Source: Campylobacteraceae bacterium (lineage in GTDB: Bacteria; Campylobacterota; Campylobacteria; Campylobacterales; Arcobacteraceae). Taken from it: a stretch of DNA of 64,000 nucleotides. Every line of letters starts with the position of its first letter. The stretch's first letter is position 1. The notes below the pieces were generated by a model. It was not told the origin of the DNA and did no database searches. It was given only the letters and a program-made list of their open reading frames with translations. The translations under genes and the position numbers were made by a program. Positions 54,353 through 63,768 of this stretch are shown here, in pieces. Location of the stretch: contig JABSOM010000009.1 in the NCBI GenBank assembly GCA_013215945.1, positions 62,001 through 126,000 of the forward strand. The letters are read 5' to 3'.

Positions 54353-54658
54353 TTAGTTGTTAAAAAAATAAGGAGGATGAGTGCCGGTACGTCTAAAGGC
54401 AAAAAATGCACAATAATACTGACATCTTGGAATAAAGTGGAATAAAAAGATTGCTAAAGCTGTTTTAGATTTAAAAACACAATCGCAGTGACAAATAACA
54501 TTTTTAATAAAAGACAAAGGTCGTTTTACTAATGTTGTACTTATCTTATCTTTCAAATTATTAATAAAAATATGTTTTATTGAAAAAGAATTTAAGGTAG
54601 TAAGTACAATATTTGTTTTAGATAATAATGTATCATTTTGAATATTTATATTACGCAC
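54353..54658 (-). CDS. Doubtful ORF (101 aa), Cys/Phe-rich, no glutamate
   Basis: The frame starts with GTG and has an AAAGG site six bases upstream. However, the protein has no glutamate in 101 residues, although its genome is Glu-rich, and it is Cys/Phe/His-rich (ICHCDCVF, RCQYYCAFFAF). That composition suggests noncoding sequence or a degenerate gene. The plus strand contains a strong AAGGAGG followed by ATG at 54376 opening a 22-codon frame (MSAGTSKGKKCTI...) and further interrupted coding-like sequence, so a plus-strand pseudogene is an alternative. No family recognised. Confidence 0.2.
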   Translation of the reverse strand: MRNINIQNDTLLSKTNIVLTTLNSFSIKHIFINNLKDKISTTLVKRPLSFIKNVICHCDCVFKSKTALAIFLFHFIPRCQYYCAFFAFRRTGTHPPYFFNN

Positions 54659-54775
54659 AAGAAACCTTTCATATTTTATTTGACAAAAGTATAGCTAAAA
54701 TTTATTAAAAAATAATCTTTTTTAATAAATATTATAAAAAAGTCAAGAAAAAGAGAAGAATAAAAGAGTAGTTAA

Positions 54776-55003
54776 TTAAGGTTTATAAAGTATTTTGGAT
54801 TGTTTTGTATAGGTTAAAGCATCTGGATTAAAAACAGGGAAATCGTATTCATTACTGTTATATTCTTCACTTAAAATTGCACGTGTACTTAATTCCACTC
54901 TGGATGCATCATAATTTTTTTCTACATTATTTGTTCTCGCACTTCTTATATTTGAATTATTATTAAAAGAAGCAGAAGAAATTGCACTGTTTGAAACTGT
55001 CAT
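54776..55003 (-). CDS. Hypothetical protein (75 aa)
   Basis: A small, Ser/Asn-rich, hydrophilic protein (MTVSNSAISSASFNNNSN...), with the second half containing EYDFPVFNPDALTYTKQSK. The upstream extension to 55045 adds a hydrophobic, unlikely start; I prefer the ATG at 55003. No domain recognised. The ribosome site is only a weak GGA. The gene is divergent from the AraC regulator. Moderate doubt about being real. Confidence 0.45.
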   Translation of the reverse strand: MTVSNSAISSASFNNNSNIRSARTNNVEKNYDASRVELSTRAILSEEYNSNEYDFPVFNPDALTYTKQSKILYKP

Positions 55004-55202
55004 ATATATCCATTTATTTTTATAAACTATCATATCAAATTTCAACTAAAAAAATATATAAACTTCTTCCTATTATTTGTTCTTTATCCTTCATTTAATC
55101 TTTAATGTTTATATATTTATAGTATTTACCATATTATTTAAAGAAATGAATATCTTTTATTTTTATATAAATAGTATAATATAGAAAAATATTTGGACAC
55201 TT

Positions 55203-56087
55203 ATGAATAATATGATTTTAAAACAAGTAAATACTCTTTATAAAAAAGATGGTTTGCACAATACATTTTTAAACAATGTAAAAATATTTAAAACAAGCAA
55301 TTCAACACCAAGAACACCTTTACTTTACGATTTATGTTTGGTTTTAGTTTTACAAGGTAAAAAAATTGGTTATTTAGGAAGCGAAACCTTTGAATACAAT
55401 AATAAAAATTATTTAGTAATTCCAACACCCCTTCCCTTTGAATGTGAAACCCACGCCACAAAAGAAGAGCCTTTTATTTGCATTTTAATTACTATTGATA
55501 AAAAAATCATGTATGAACTAATAGACAGCATAAATACAAAAACAAACAAACAAAATAAAAAATGTGACTTAGGTGTATTTTCTAATAAAGTAGATACAAA
55601 TATTGAAGATATTACCTTAAGACTGCTAAAAATTTTAGCATGTAATGAAGATGCTAAAATACTTGGTTCCTCCGTTTTAAGAGAGCTTTATTACAGAATA
55701 ATTAATGGAGAAAATTCATGTTTTTTACATAAAATGTTTTTGAATACTAATAATGAAGCGAAAATATCAAGAGCATTAAGAAATATCCATGAAAATTATA
55801 ATAAACACTTAGATATTCCTTCTTTAGCAAAAAACGAAGACATGAGTGTTTCTTCTTTTCATACACATTTTAAAAAAATAACCTCACATAGCCCTTTGCA
55901 ATATATTAAACATATACGATTAAACAAAGCAAAAGATTTTCTAGCACAGCAAAACTATCAAGTAAATGATACCGCTTATGCTGTAGGGTATGAAAGTATT
56001 TCTCAATTTTCTAAAGACTTTAAACTTTATTTTTCCTATCCACCAAAAGAAGCTAAAGCCTCTTTTGTAGAATACAAATTATTTTAG
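55203..56087 (+). CDS. AraC-family regulator, YqhC-like
   Basis: A 294-residue regulator with an AraC_N (AraC-type cupin-like) N-terminal region (RTPLLYDLCLVLVLQGKKIGYLGSETFEYNNKNYLVI) and two C-terminal HTH motifs: NKHLDIPSLAKNEDMSVSSFHTHFKKIT and VNDTAYAVGYESISQFSKDFKLYFSYPP. This N-terminal type is that of YqhC, the aldehyde-responsive activator of the iron-dependent alcohol dehydrogenase gene yqhD. The next gene (convergent, 56095) is exactly such a dehydrogenase. So the pair is likely regulator and target, although oriented tail-to-tail rather than divergently as in E. coli. Confidence 0.88.
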   Translation: MNNMILKQVNTLYKKDGLHNTFLNNVKIFKTSNSTPRTPLLYDLCLVLVLQGKKIGYLGSETFEYNNKNYLVIPTPLPFECETHATKEEPFICILITIDKKIMYELIDSINTKTNKQNKKCDLGVFSNKVDTNIEDITLRLLKILACNEDAKILGSSVLRELYYRIINGENSCFLHKMFLNTNNEAKISRALRNIHENYNKHLDIPSLAKNEDMSVSSFHTHFKKITSHSPLQYIKHIRLNKAKDFLAQQNYQVNDTAYAVGYESISQFSKDFKLYFSYPPKEAKASFVEYKLF

Positions 56088-56094
56088 AAAAAGC

Positions 56095-57231
56095 TTAAGC
56101 TAAAGCCAATTCTAAAATTTCTTTACTTTTATCAAGAGTAATGTTTTCATTTTCACCAAGGGCTGTCATGCCATGGAGTTCTAAAGCACTTATAACATTG
56201 GACACAACCTTATCATCAATAGAATAAGTCTTTAATTTTGTAGAAATTCCAACAGATTCATATAGATTTTCAATCGCTTTAATTACGGCTTCATTATCAT
56301 CAGATATGCCAAAAACTTCTTTTCCCATTAAAGCGAGTTTGTCTTTTTTATCTTCTATCATTACTCTTAAAAGAGATGGTTGTACAACTGCAAGTGATTT
56401 TGCATGATCCAGGCCATAAAAAGCAGTAAGTTCATGTCCTATCATATGTGTAGCCCAATCTTGTGCTACTCCTGTGCCTATAAAACCATTTAGCGCTTGA
56501 TTTGCTAAAAGCATTAGGTTTTCTTGCCAGGACTCATCTCTTCTTTTATCCCACGTTTCTGCTAAGGTACGAAGACCTTTTAAAATAGTTTGAGAATAAC
56601 CATCATGTAATAAGGAAGTATTTGTAAGCGTTAAATATTGTTCACAGGTATGAATAAAAGCGTCTACTAAACCATTTGCTAATTGAGTATCACTTAAACT
56701 GCTCATTACACTTGCATCTAAAATGGCAAATTTAGGATATGAAAAATTAGAATGAAAAAATCTTTTTTCATTTGTTTCTTTTTTCGAAATTACGGAAGCA
56801 GCATTTGATTCACTACCCGTTGCAGGCAGAGTCAAAATAGCGCCTAAAGGAAGCGCTTTTGTAACTTCGGCACTTCCATCTAAAAAGTCCCAGGCATCAC
56901 CATCATATAAAGCAGCTGCTATCAAATATTTACAGCCATCAATCACAGAACCCCCACCAACAGCTAATACAAAATCAATTTTTTGTTCTTTTATAATTTT
57001 GACTGCTTTATTTAATGTTTCAACCGTAGGATTTGGTTCAATTCCACCAAAATCAATTACGCTGTACTCTTTTAATGCGGATCTGGTTTGTTCGTAAACA
57101 CCGTTGTTTTTAATTGATCCACCTCCATATACAAGTAATACTTTTTGATCTTTTTTTATGTACTTTGTAATAGCTTTAATTTGACCTTTTCCAAACTCAA
57201 TTGCGGTTGGGTTATGATACGTAAATTCCAT
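56095..57231 (-). CDS. Iron-dependent alcohol dehydrogenase (YqhD/BDH-like)
   Basis: A 378-residue type III iron alcohol dehydrogenase. NADPH-binding GGGS motif: VLLVYGGGSIKNNGVYEQ and AVGGGSVIDGCKYLI. Metal ligands fit: Asp in GLVDAFIHTCEQYL (with His), then two His in ATHMIGHELTAFYGLDHAKSLAVVQP. This reads as the YqhD/BdhA clade that reduces a broad range of aldehydes with NADPH, detoxifying glyoxal-type compounds. Regulated likely by the adjacent AraC protein. A 13-bp inverted repeat lies 90 bases upstream of its start codon. No coenzyme test possible here. Confidence 0.92.
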   Translation of the reverse strand: MEFTYHNPTAIEFGKGQIKAITKYIKKDQKVLLVYGGGSIKNNGVYEQTRSALKEYSVIDFGGIEPNPTVETLNKAVKIIKEQKIDFVLAVGGGSVIDGCKYLIAAALYDGDAWDFLDGSAEVTKALPLGAILTLPATGSESNAASVISKKETNEKRFFHSNFSYPKFAILDASVMSSLSDTQLANGLVDAFIHTCEQYLTLTNTSLLHDGYSQTILKGLRTLAETWDKRRDESWQENLMLLANQALNGFIGTGVAQDWATHMIGHELTAFYGLDHAKSLAVVQPSLLRVMIEDKKDKLALMGKEVFGISDDNEAVIKAIENLYESVGISTKLKTYSIDDKVVSNVISALELHGMTALGENENITLDKSKEILELALA

Positions 57232-57321
57232 AATTATCCTTTTTTTATTAAAGGTATTATAGATGAATATGTGTGTAATTTGAATAGTAGATTATTGAAA
57301 TCTCATGCTGTATTCTACAAA

Positions 57322-57356
57322 TTATTATAAAAAGGAAATAGGACTTTTTATAATAA
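57322..57356. promoter_or_regulatory. 13-bp inverted repeat upstream of the alcohol dehydrogenase gene
   Basis: TTATTATAAAAAG (57322-57334) and CTTTTTATAATAA (57344-57356) are perfect arms around a nine-base loop. It lies downstream of the NAD-glutamate dehydrogenase stop codon and upstream of the dehydrogenase start. It may be an operator for the YqhC-like regulator or a terminator; a T tail is absent. Confidence 0.5.
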
Positions 57357-57433
57357 AAGTATTTTTGCTGCTATAACATTTAAACACTAGGACAATAAAC
57401 AATTATTTAATTTTGTTTAACTATCATTTTCAA

Positions 57434-60400
57434 CTATAAAAGTGATACCATTAATTGATTTACTGTTATTGAGATTTCTTTTAAATCTTTTTCTTCTTTA
57501 TTCATAAATGTTTCTAAATACGATTTCACTTTGTTAAAACTATACTTATCATTTACCATAAAAGAAGAAAAAGCAAGCTCAGGTTCTTCATTAAGGCGTT
57601 TAAAGTCAAGAATTTTACTTGTATAATGAAGTACAATATATTCAATAAACTGCAACATTTGATGCCGTATAGCTGCATCACTTTTTTTACTTAAATTAAT
57701 TCTGTTTAAAGCAAAAATAATTTCTAGTATTTTGAATTCATGAATTAGTGAATAAAAAATCACAATTACATCTTTAAAAGAATGTACTGAATTTTCTTTA
57801 ATATTAATGGCTGCTGGAATAAATCTCAAATATTCTATTACCGAATAAAATAAATTAAAATCATTTTCTTTATCAATAATATTTTTAATTTTACCTTTAT
57901 GAACCTCTTTTAATAAAACAAAAAGCTCTTTTTTATGATCAAGAATATGACTGGCATCTAATTGATTGTTTTTTAGATATTTTACCATCCATCTGGTACT
58001 TACATATAAAGAATATTCTACTTTGTTAATTAAACGATATTGTTCAAAAGCACTTAATTTATAATCATTTTCTTCTATTTTTGCTCTTATATTTTCTACA
58101 TCAAAAAGTTCATTTACAATAATATACGCTTTTATTTTCATTAAAAACTTTTCATGCCCTAATCTGGCATAATCACTAACAAAAGTAGCTCCTTGAGAGT
58201 TAATAACAAAATCTGCCATTTTAGTTGCAATAATTTCTCTTTTTAAAGGATGATTATTAATGTCTTTTTCATAAGCTCCCACAAAAGAATGTGGGAAATA
58301 ACTGTATAAAAACTTAGAAAAATATTTTTCATCAATTAAAGTAGACTCCATTAATATTTTTTTAATAAAAATTTTTGCATACGATAAGAGAGAACCTAAA
58401 ATAGGACGCACCAAAGAAGATTTTTTATCAAGGGCATCTTTAATATTTTCATTTTTGGGAATATGAAAGGCTTTTCTATTAAAACTCTCAACCTTATTTT
58501 CCAAAACTTCAATCACTTTTATAAAATCACTTAAGTATCGTCTTGAGAAATGTTCATCAATAGAAATAGCCAAAGCTTGTTTATAAGAGCTTTTTAAAAC
58601 ATAAGAAACAATGTTTTGAGTGAATGAATCTAAAATTGTTTTTACTTCATCTTTGGAAATTATATCTTGAGAAACCACTGCATTTAACAATATTTTTAAA
58701 TTTACTTCTCTATCAGAGGTATCAACTCCTCCTGCATTATCTATTGCATCTAAGTTTATTCTTCCTCCATTTAAAGCATATTCGATTCTTGCTTTTTGTG
58801 TAAACCCTAAGTTTCCTCCTTCACATACTACTCGTGCATTTAGTTCATTGGCATCAATTCTTAGTGCTTCATTTTCTTTATCCCCAATATCCAAAGAATT
58901 TTCATCACTTGCTTTTACATAGGTCCCAACGCCCCCATTAAATAAAAGATCCACTTCTAAACATAAAAGTTTTCTCGCCAATTCTTCACCTGAGAGTGCT
59001 TTTTTATTTATATGCAAAAGTTTTTTAATTTCATTGCTTAAAATTATTTCTTTATCACTTCGTAAAAAAACGCCACCTCCTTTAGAAATTACCTTTTTAT
59101 CATATTTACTCCAGGAAGATCTTTTATCAAAAAACAATCGTTTTCTCTCTTCATAGGATTTAAGTACATTAGGAGAGGGATCTATAAAAATCTCTTTTTG
59201 AGAAATGGCACCTAAGAGTTTAAAACTTTTACTTTCAATCATTCCATTTCCAAATACATCACCATTTAACGAACCAATACCAATGACTGAAATTTCATCT
59301 TCATAAATATTAATGCCTTCTTCAATAAAAAATCTTTTTGTAGACATCAAAGAACCTCTTGCCGTAATTCCTAGTTCTTTATGCCCATATCCATTAGATC
59401 CTCCACTAGCAAATGCATCCCCCAACCAATAGTTTCTTTTAAGCGATATTGCATTAGCTATATCACTCATAGCAGCTGTTCCTTTATCAGCTGCAACTAC
59501 AAAATAGGGATCGTCGTCGTCATAAGCTACAATTCTTTCATCTCGTACTATTTTGTCATCAATTCTATTATCAACTAAATCTAAATTAGCATTAATATAT
59601 AAAGAATAAATTCTTTCAAAATACTCTTTTGTTACCTCTTTTTTTGAATTTATTACAAAACCACCTTTGGAACCATCAGGAATAATAATAGAATTTTTAG
59701 CATCTTGCGTAATCATTAAGGATTTAATTTCATCTCTGTAATCTTCATGTCTCTCGGACCATCTAAGCCCTCCTCTGGAAACCTTTGACATTCTTAAGTG
59801 AAGTCCGTAAAAATCATTATGGTAAACATAGTTTTCTAAATTAGGCTGTAAACCTTTTAAATTTTCTCCATAACGTTTTGTATCGATTTTAAAAGCAATT
59901 GTTTCTTCATTAAAAAAATAATTTGTTCTTAATAAACATTGTAAAAAACTAAGCGTTAATTTAAGAATCTTATCGTCCATAATTTGAGGAATCAGTTTAA
60001 TTTCTTCATCAATTTCCAAATTTATTTTTTTTAGTTTGTTTTCTTTATTTTTTTCTTTTGGGTCAAATTTTATAATAAAATAATCAATAAAAAGTTTGGT
60101 AATATGAGAATGACTTGTAAGTGTAAGTAAAATACTTTGATAAGTAATATTACTTAGAGCTTGGGATAAATACTCAATAAGCGCTCGTATTAATTTTATT
60201 TTTTGCATAGAAAAATTTTCTTTATAAACAAGCGAAAAAACTTTTGAATTTACAATGGATTCATCCAATAAAGAATTCGTAATAATATTTTCAATATTTA
60301 TTTGGGATTTTTTTACAATATTGGAATTCTCTAAATTAAAATTAAATCTTGCAATGTAAATAAGTGTATTTTTTCTTTTAAGTTTATAACTTAACTCATC

Positions 60401-60619
60401 TATAATTTCAAAACCAATATCATGTAATAAAGGACTAATAGCAGATAAATATATTTGATCTAGAGAGAATATTTTAAGAGATTTAAAGTCATTCTTTGAA
60501 GATATACTTGAAACAACTTTTTCTTTGATAAGGCGTTCGTATATTTCATCATCTATTATTAAATCACTCTCATTTAATATTTGGGAACAGATAACATCTA
60601 ATTCATCGTATTTATTCAT
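57434..60619 (-). CDS. NAD-specific glutamate dehydrogenase (large form)
   Basis: A 1061-residue NAD-dependent glutamate dehydrogenase that interconverts glutamate and 2-oxoglutarate. The catalytic half shows GGLRWSERHEDYRDEIKSLMITQDAKNSIIIPDGSKGGFV, which holds the substrate lysines, AADKGTAAMSDIANAIS, FASGGSNGYGHKELGITARG, SVIGIGSLNGDVFGNGM (nucleotide fold) and RVVCEGGNLGFTQKARIEYALNGGRINLDAIDNAGGVDTSDREVN. Full-length L-GDH is ~1600 residues; this one lacks much of the N-terminal ACT region and belongs to the ~115 kDa class seen in Campylobacterota and others. It would feed amino-acid carbon into the TCA cycle. Monocistronic. Confidence 0.95.
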   Translation of the reverse strand: MNKYDELDVICSQILNESDLIIDDEIYERLIKEKVVSSISSKNDFKSLKIFSLDQIYLSAISPLLHDIGFEIIDELSYKLKRKNTLIYIARFNFNLENSNIVKKSQINIENIITNSLLDESIVNSKVFSLVYKENFSMQKIKLIRALIEYLSQALSNITYQSILLTLTSHSHITKLFIDYFIIKFDPKEKNKENKLKKINLEIDEEIKLIPQIMDDKILKLTLSFLQCLLRTNYFFNEETIAFKIDTKRYGENLKGLQPNLENYVYHNDFYGLHLRMSKVSRGGLRWSERHEDYRDEIKSLMITQDAKNSIIIPDGSKGGFVINSKKEVTKEYFERIYSLYINANLDLVDNRIDDKIVRDERIVAYDDDDPYFVVAADKGTAAMSDIANAISLKRNYWLGDAFASGGSNGYGHKELGITARGSLMSTKRFFIEEGINIYEDEISVIGIGSLNGDVFGNGMIESKSFKLLGAISQKEIFIDPSPNVLKSYEERKRLFFDKRSSWSKYDKKVISKGGGVFLRSDKEIILSNEIKKLLHINKKALSGEELARKLLCLEVDLLFNGGVGTYVKASDENSLDIGDKENEALRIDANELNARVVCEGGNLGFTQKARIEYALNGGRINLDAIDNAGGVDTSDREVNLKILLNAVVSQDIISKDEVKTILDSFTQNIVSYVLKSSYKQALAISIDEHFSRRYLSDFIKVIEVLENKVESFNRKAFHIPKNENIKDALDKKSSLVRPILGSLLSYAKIFIKKILMESTLIDEKYFSKFLYSYFPHSFVGAYEKDINNHPLKREIIATKMADFVINSQGATFVSDYARLGHEKFLMKIKAYIIVNELFDVENIRAKIEENDYKLSAFEQYRLINKVEYSLYVSTRWMVKYLKNNQLDASHILDHKKELFVLLKEVHKGKIKNIIDKENDFNLFYSVIEYLRFIPAAINIKENSVHSFKDVIVIFYSLIHEFKILEIIFALNRINLSKKSDAAIRHQMLQFIEYIVLHYTSKILDFKRLNEEPELAFSSFMVNDKYSFNKVKSYLETFMNKEEKDLKEISITVNQLMVSLL

Positions 60620-60816
60620 AATAAATCCTTCTGATTATATGCAATATTATCTTCCAAGAAGTATTAAACCATACTTATTAAAATAATGTAAGCTATTTTT
60701 TAATGATATTATTTAGCTTAAGGTAAAAACTAAGAAATTATTAAAAACATAATGTAAACCATATGTAATTAAACAAAGCTACACTCTTGACTTAAAATGA
60801 TTAAATAAGGTTTCAT

Positions 60817-61962
60817 GTGAATAATATAATAAATATATTTTACCAATTTTTTCTTCTTGGATTAGTAAGTTTTGGTGGTCCAATCGCTCATTTAGCATAT
60901 TTTAGAAAAACATTTGTTGAAAAACTAAAATGGCTGGAGGAAGAAGAATATTCTAAACTTGTTGCTTTAAGTCATTTTCTTCCAGGCCCTAGTTCTTCTC
61001 AAGTAGGTTTTTGTATTGGTTTAGAAAAAGGTGGTTTAATGGGTGGAATTGCCGCTTTTGTAGCTTTTACTTTTCCTTCTTTTATTTTACTTTATATACT
61101 TGCAATATTCAATATCTCCCAAAATGAAAACATTCTTATCAGCAATATAATAACAGGGCTTAAATTATTTGCTTTAGTCATAGTAAGCGACGCTATAATT
61201 ACAATGTTTAAAAACTTTTGCAAAAATAAAACAACAAAATTTATTTTTGTATGCTCAACGCTCATCTTGATTTTTTTTACTTCTTTGTATGTACAATTTA
61301 TTGTTTTAATAACAGCAGCTATCATAAGCAGTGTTTTTTTAAAAGAAAGAACAAAAGAAAAAACAGTCTTGAAAAAAAAGATTCATTTTTTTCCTTTTAT
61401 GCTGTTTTTATTCTTCTTTTTTATTCTTCCTTTTTTTAGTTACTTAAACAATGAAATAAAACTTTTTAGCGAATTTTTTTCTGCAGGTTCTATGGTATTT
61501 GGGGGAGGACATGTTGTACTTCCTTTATTAAAAGAACAGCTCTCACCTCTTATTAGTGATGAAAATTTTATACTGGCTTACTCTTTTGCACAAGCAGTAC
61601 CAGGCCCTATGTTTAGTATTGCTTCTTATTTAGGGGGTAGCTATTTTAAAGAATCTGTTTTTTTAGGATCACTTCTTGCAACACTTGCTGTTTTTTTACC
61701 TGGTTTTTTACTTATACTTAGTTTTAAAGAAAGTTTTCAAAGCATATCCAAACAAAAAAATATCTTGAATGCAGTTGCAGGAGTAAATGCAGCAGTTGTT
61801 AGTTTATTAAGCGCTGTTTTGATTACAACACTTTATCCAAGTGCCATACATTCATATTACGATTCAATACAAGCATTAATAGGTCTTATTATTTTAAGAG
61901 TTTTTAAAATTCCAATACTTTATATGATAAGTTCTTTTGTATTACTTGCGCTAATTTTTTAA
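60817..61962 (+). CDS. chrA: Chromate transporter (ChrA, two-domain form)
   Basis: A 381-residue membrane protein with two homologous CHR domains. First: FGGPIAHLAYFRKTFVEKLKWLEEEEYSKL followed by LPGPSSSQVGFCIGLEKGGLMGG. Second: FSAGSMVFGGGHVVLPLLKEQL then AQAVPGPMFSIASYLGGSYF. These FGGP/FGGGH and PGP motifs define the family, which exports chromate in some species, though the natural substrate may be another oxyanion. Start is GTG at 60817, preceded by TAAGG. The gene is divergent from glutamate dehydrogenase and convergent with a histidine kinase. Confidence 0.95.
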   Translation: MNNIINIFYQFFLLGLVSFGGPIAHLAYFRKTFVEKLKWLEEEEYSKLVALSHFLPGPSSSQVGFCIGLEKGGLMGGIAAFVAFTFPSFILLYILAIFNISQNENILISNIITGLKLFALVIVSDAIITMFKNFCKNKTTKFIFVCSTLILIFFTSLYVQFIVLITAAIISSVFLKERTKEKTVLKKKIHFFPFMLFLFFFFILPFFSYLNNEIKLFSEFFSAGSMVFGGGHVVLPLLKEQLSPLISDENFILAYSFAQAVPGPMFSIASYLGGSYFKESVFLGSLLATLAVFLPGFLLILSFKESFQSISKQKNILNAVAGVNAAVVSLLSAVLITTLYPSAIHSYYDSIQALIGLIILRVFKIPILYMISSFVLLALIF

Positions 61963-62007
61963 AAACTATCGCCAATTTATCACAAATAATAAGAACAGTC
62001 TTTAGTT

Positions 62008-63768
62008 TTACGAAGAAGGAGATAGTGGAAGAAAAATGCAAAACTTTGCACCGTTTTCTTTATTTTTATAAGTCAGTTTACCAAGAATACTTTCTTCTAT
62101 TATTTTTTTAGACATATATAAACCTATTCCTAAACCATTTTCTTTTGTTGTAAAATAAGGTTCAAAGATTTTTTTTTCAATCTTTGGATCCACTCCTCCA
62201 GCATTGTCTTCTATAAAAATAAACAGATTATTCTCATCTTTTTTTATGTTTATTATAATTTTTGCATTCTTGATTTTCTTTTTTGAAAAAGCATCTTTTG
62301 CATTGTTTAATAAATTAAAAATCACATGTGATAATTCACCCTTGTAATTCCTCAACAAATGATTTTCATCACAATTAACTTCAAGCGTAATAGAAAAGAA
62401 TGTAAAACTGTCCTGAATCAAAGAAATAACACGATTAATTTCATCAACAATAAAAAAAGATTCTTTCTCTTTTTTTAAACTAAGAAAATTTGAAAAATCG
62501 GTTATTGTATTTGACATAAATCTCAATTGATTCGACGCTTCTTCTGTTTTGTTTTCTAAGTATTCTAGTGATAGTTTATTATGATTAAAAGCTGTTTTAA
62601 TAGCCATTATGATGAATGATAATTGGGTAAGGGGTTGTTTCCATTGATGAGAAATATTTTCAATCATTTCTCCCATCGAAGCCAATTTATTTTGATGATA
62701 TATGATTTCTCTCTGCTTAATATATTCTTTTTTTAATATTTTAAATTTATAGGGCAAAATACAAAGTATCAAAATTGATTCAAAAGCCAATACAAAATAA
62801 ACTAAATTTTCTGCATTAAAAATAAGTTCATTATTTAAATATAACAGCTGTACTTCAATTGTTAAAGAGCTTAGAATTAAAGCAGCCCATGCAAGTAAAA
62901 AGAAAACAGAAGCTTTATTTCCTTTAAACAAAGAAATCATTGCTAACAATAAATATATACTCCAAGAAGTGGAATACGGTATATAATCGTATATTGTATT
63001 ATTATCAAAAACCAAAACAATGAATAAGTGAAGTGTGTTTATAAGAATAACAAGTTTTAATATTTTATCTAAAAAAATATATTCTTTTTTAGTATGAAAA
63101 AAATACTGAACAAAAAGATTAGAAAACAATGAAAATAAATAAAAGAGAATAATGATAACATACTCATAATTTTTATCAAAAATATTTATTTCAACTATCA
63201 ACATTCCTAAAATCATTAATTGCGTAAGGGAACAGAACAAATAACTCTTTTTTTGATTAAAAAAATAAAACACTAAATAAAGAAGAAAACTTGCAAAAAT
63301 TATTCCATAAGAAAAACCATGAAATATCTTTTTTAATGTTTGTTCTTCAAGATAATCGTTTAAGGAAGAAACCTTAATATCTAAATTTATATAAGCCTTG
63401 TTATTTTCAAGCTTCAGAAAAAAAGTTTTTGAGATATCATTGGGTCTTAATAAAATAAGAGGAGAAAAACCATTCATATTATTAGAAAAAATATCATTGT
63501 TTTCTAAACGTATTTGGGAAAGAAAAGAATTAAAAGAGATGATATAATCTTCGTTTTGGAAGCGTCCTTCATCTAGAATAAATTTTATAAAATATGATTT
63601 TTTACTGTGTTGGATAAAAGGTAAAGTGATTTTTTTAAAGTTATTTGATATTCTTATATCTTCAATACTTGTATTAATAGTATCCATTTCCAATATCCAA
63701 ATATTTTTAATATAACTCGCACTTAAAGTAGTAAAAAAGAGCAAAATAATAAAAATACTTTTTAACAC
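62008..63768 (-). CDS. 7TMR-DISM sensor histidine kinase
   Basis: A 586-residue kinase. A signal-peptide-like N-terminus (~1-17) precedes a ~130-residue extracellular sensor of the 7TMR-DISM extracellular type (IWILEMD..., YFIKFILDEGRFQNEDYIISF). Seven membrane helices follow (~150-345; DISM_7TM). The kinase core has the H-box MGEMIENISHQWKQPLTQLS, the N-box LLNNAKDAFSKK, DNAGGVDP and FEPYFTTKENGLGIGLYMSK. The H-box with HQWKQPL is common in Campylobacterota kinases. Its GTG start shares a base with the response regulator stop codon (TAGTG), so the pair is a coupled two-component system. Ligand unknown. Confidence 0.92.
   Translation of the reverse strand: MLKSIFIILLFFTTLSASYIKNIWILEMDTINTSIEDIRISNNFKKITLPFIQHSKKSYFIKFILDEGRFQNEDYIISFNSFLSQIRLENNDIFSNNMNGFSPLILLRPNDISKTFFLKLENNKAYINLDIKVSSLNDYLEEQTLKKIFHGFSYGIIFASFLLYLVFYFFNQKKSYLFCSLTQLMILGMLIVEINIFDKNYEYVIIILFYLFSLFSNLFVQYFFHTKKEYIFLDKILKLVILINTLHLFIVLVFDNNTIYDYIPYSTSWSIYLLLAMISLFKGNKASVFFLLAWAALILSSLTIEVQLLYLNNELIFNAENLVYFVLAFESILILCILPYKFKILKKEYIKQREIIYHQNKLASMGEMIENISHQWKQPLTQLSFIIMAIKTAFNHNKLSLEYLENKTEEASNQLRFMSNTITDFSNFLSLKKEKESFFIVDEINRVISLIQDSFTFFSITLEVNCDENHLLRNYKGELSHVIFNLLNNAKDAFSKKKIKNAKIIINIKKDENNLFIFIEDNAGGVDPKIEKKIFEPYFTTKENGLGIGLYMSKKIIEESILGKLTYKNKENGAKFCIFLPLSPSS

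Noticed and set aside
56080-56105. AGCTTAAGCT palindrome between AraC and dehydrogenase genes as terminator
   Set aside because: Stem is a short self-palindrome without loop or T tract.
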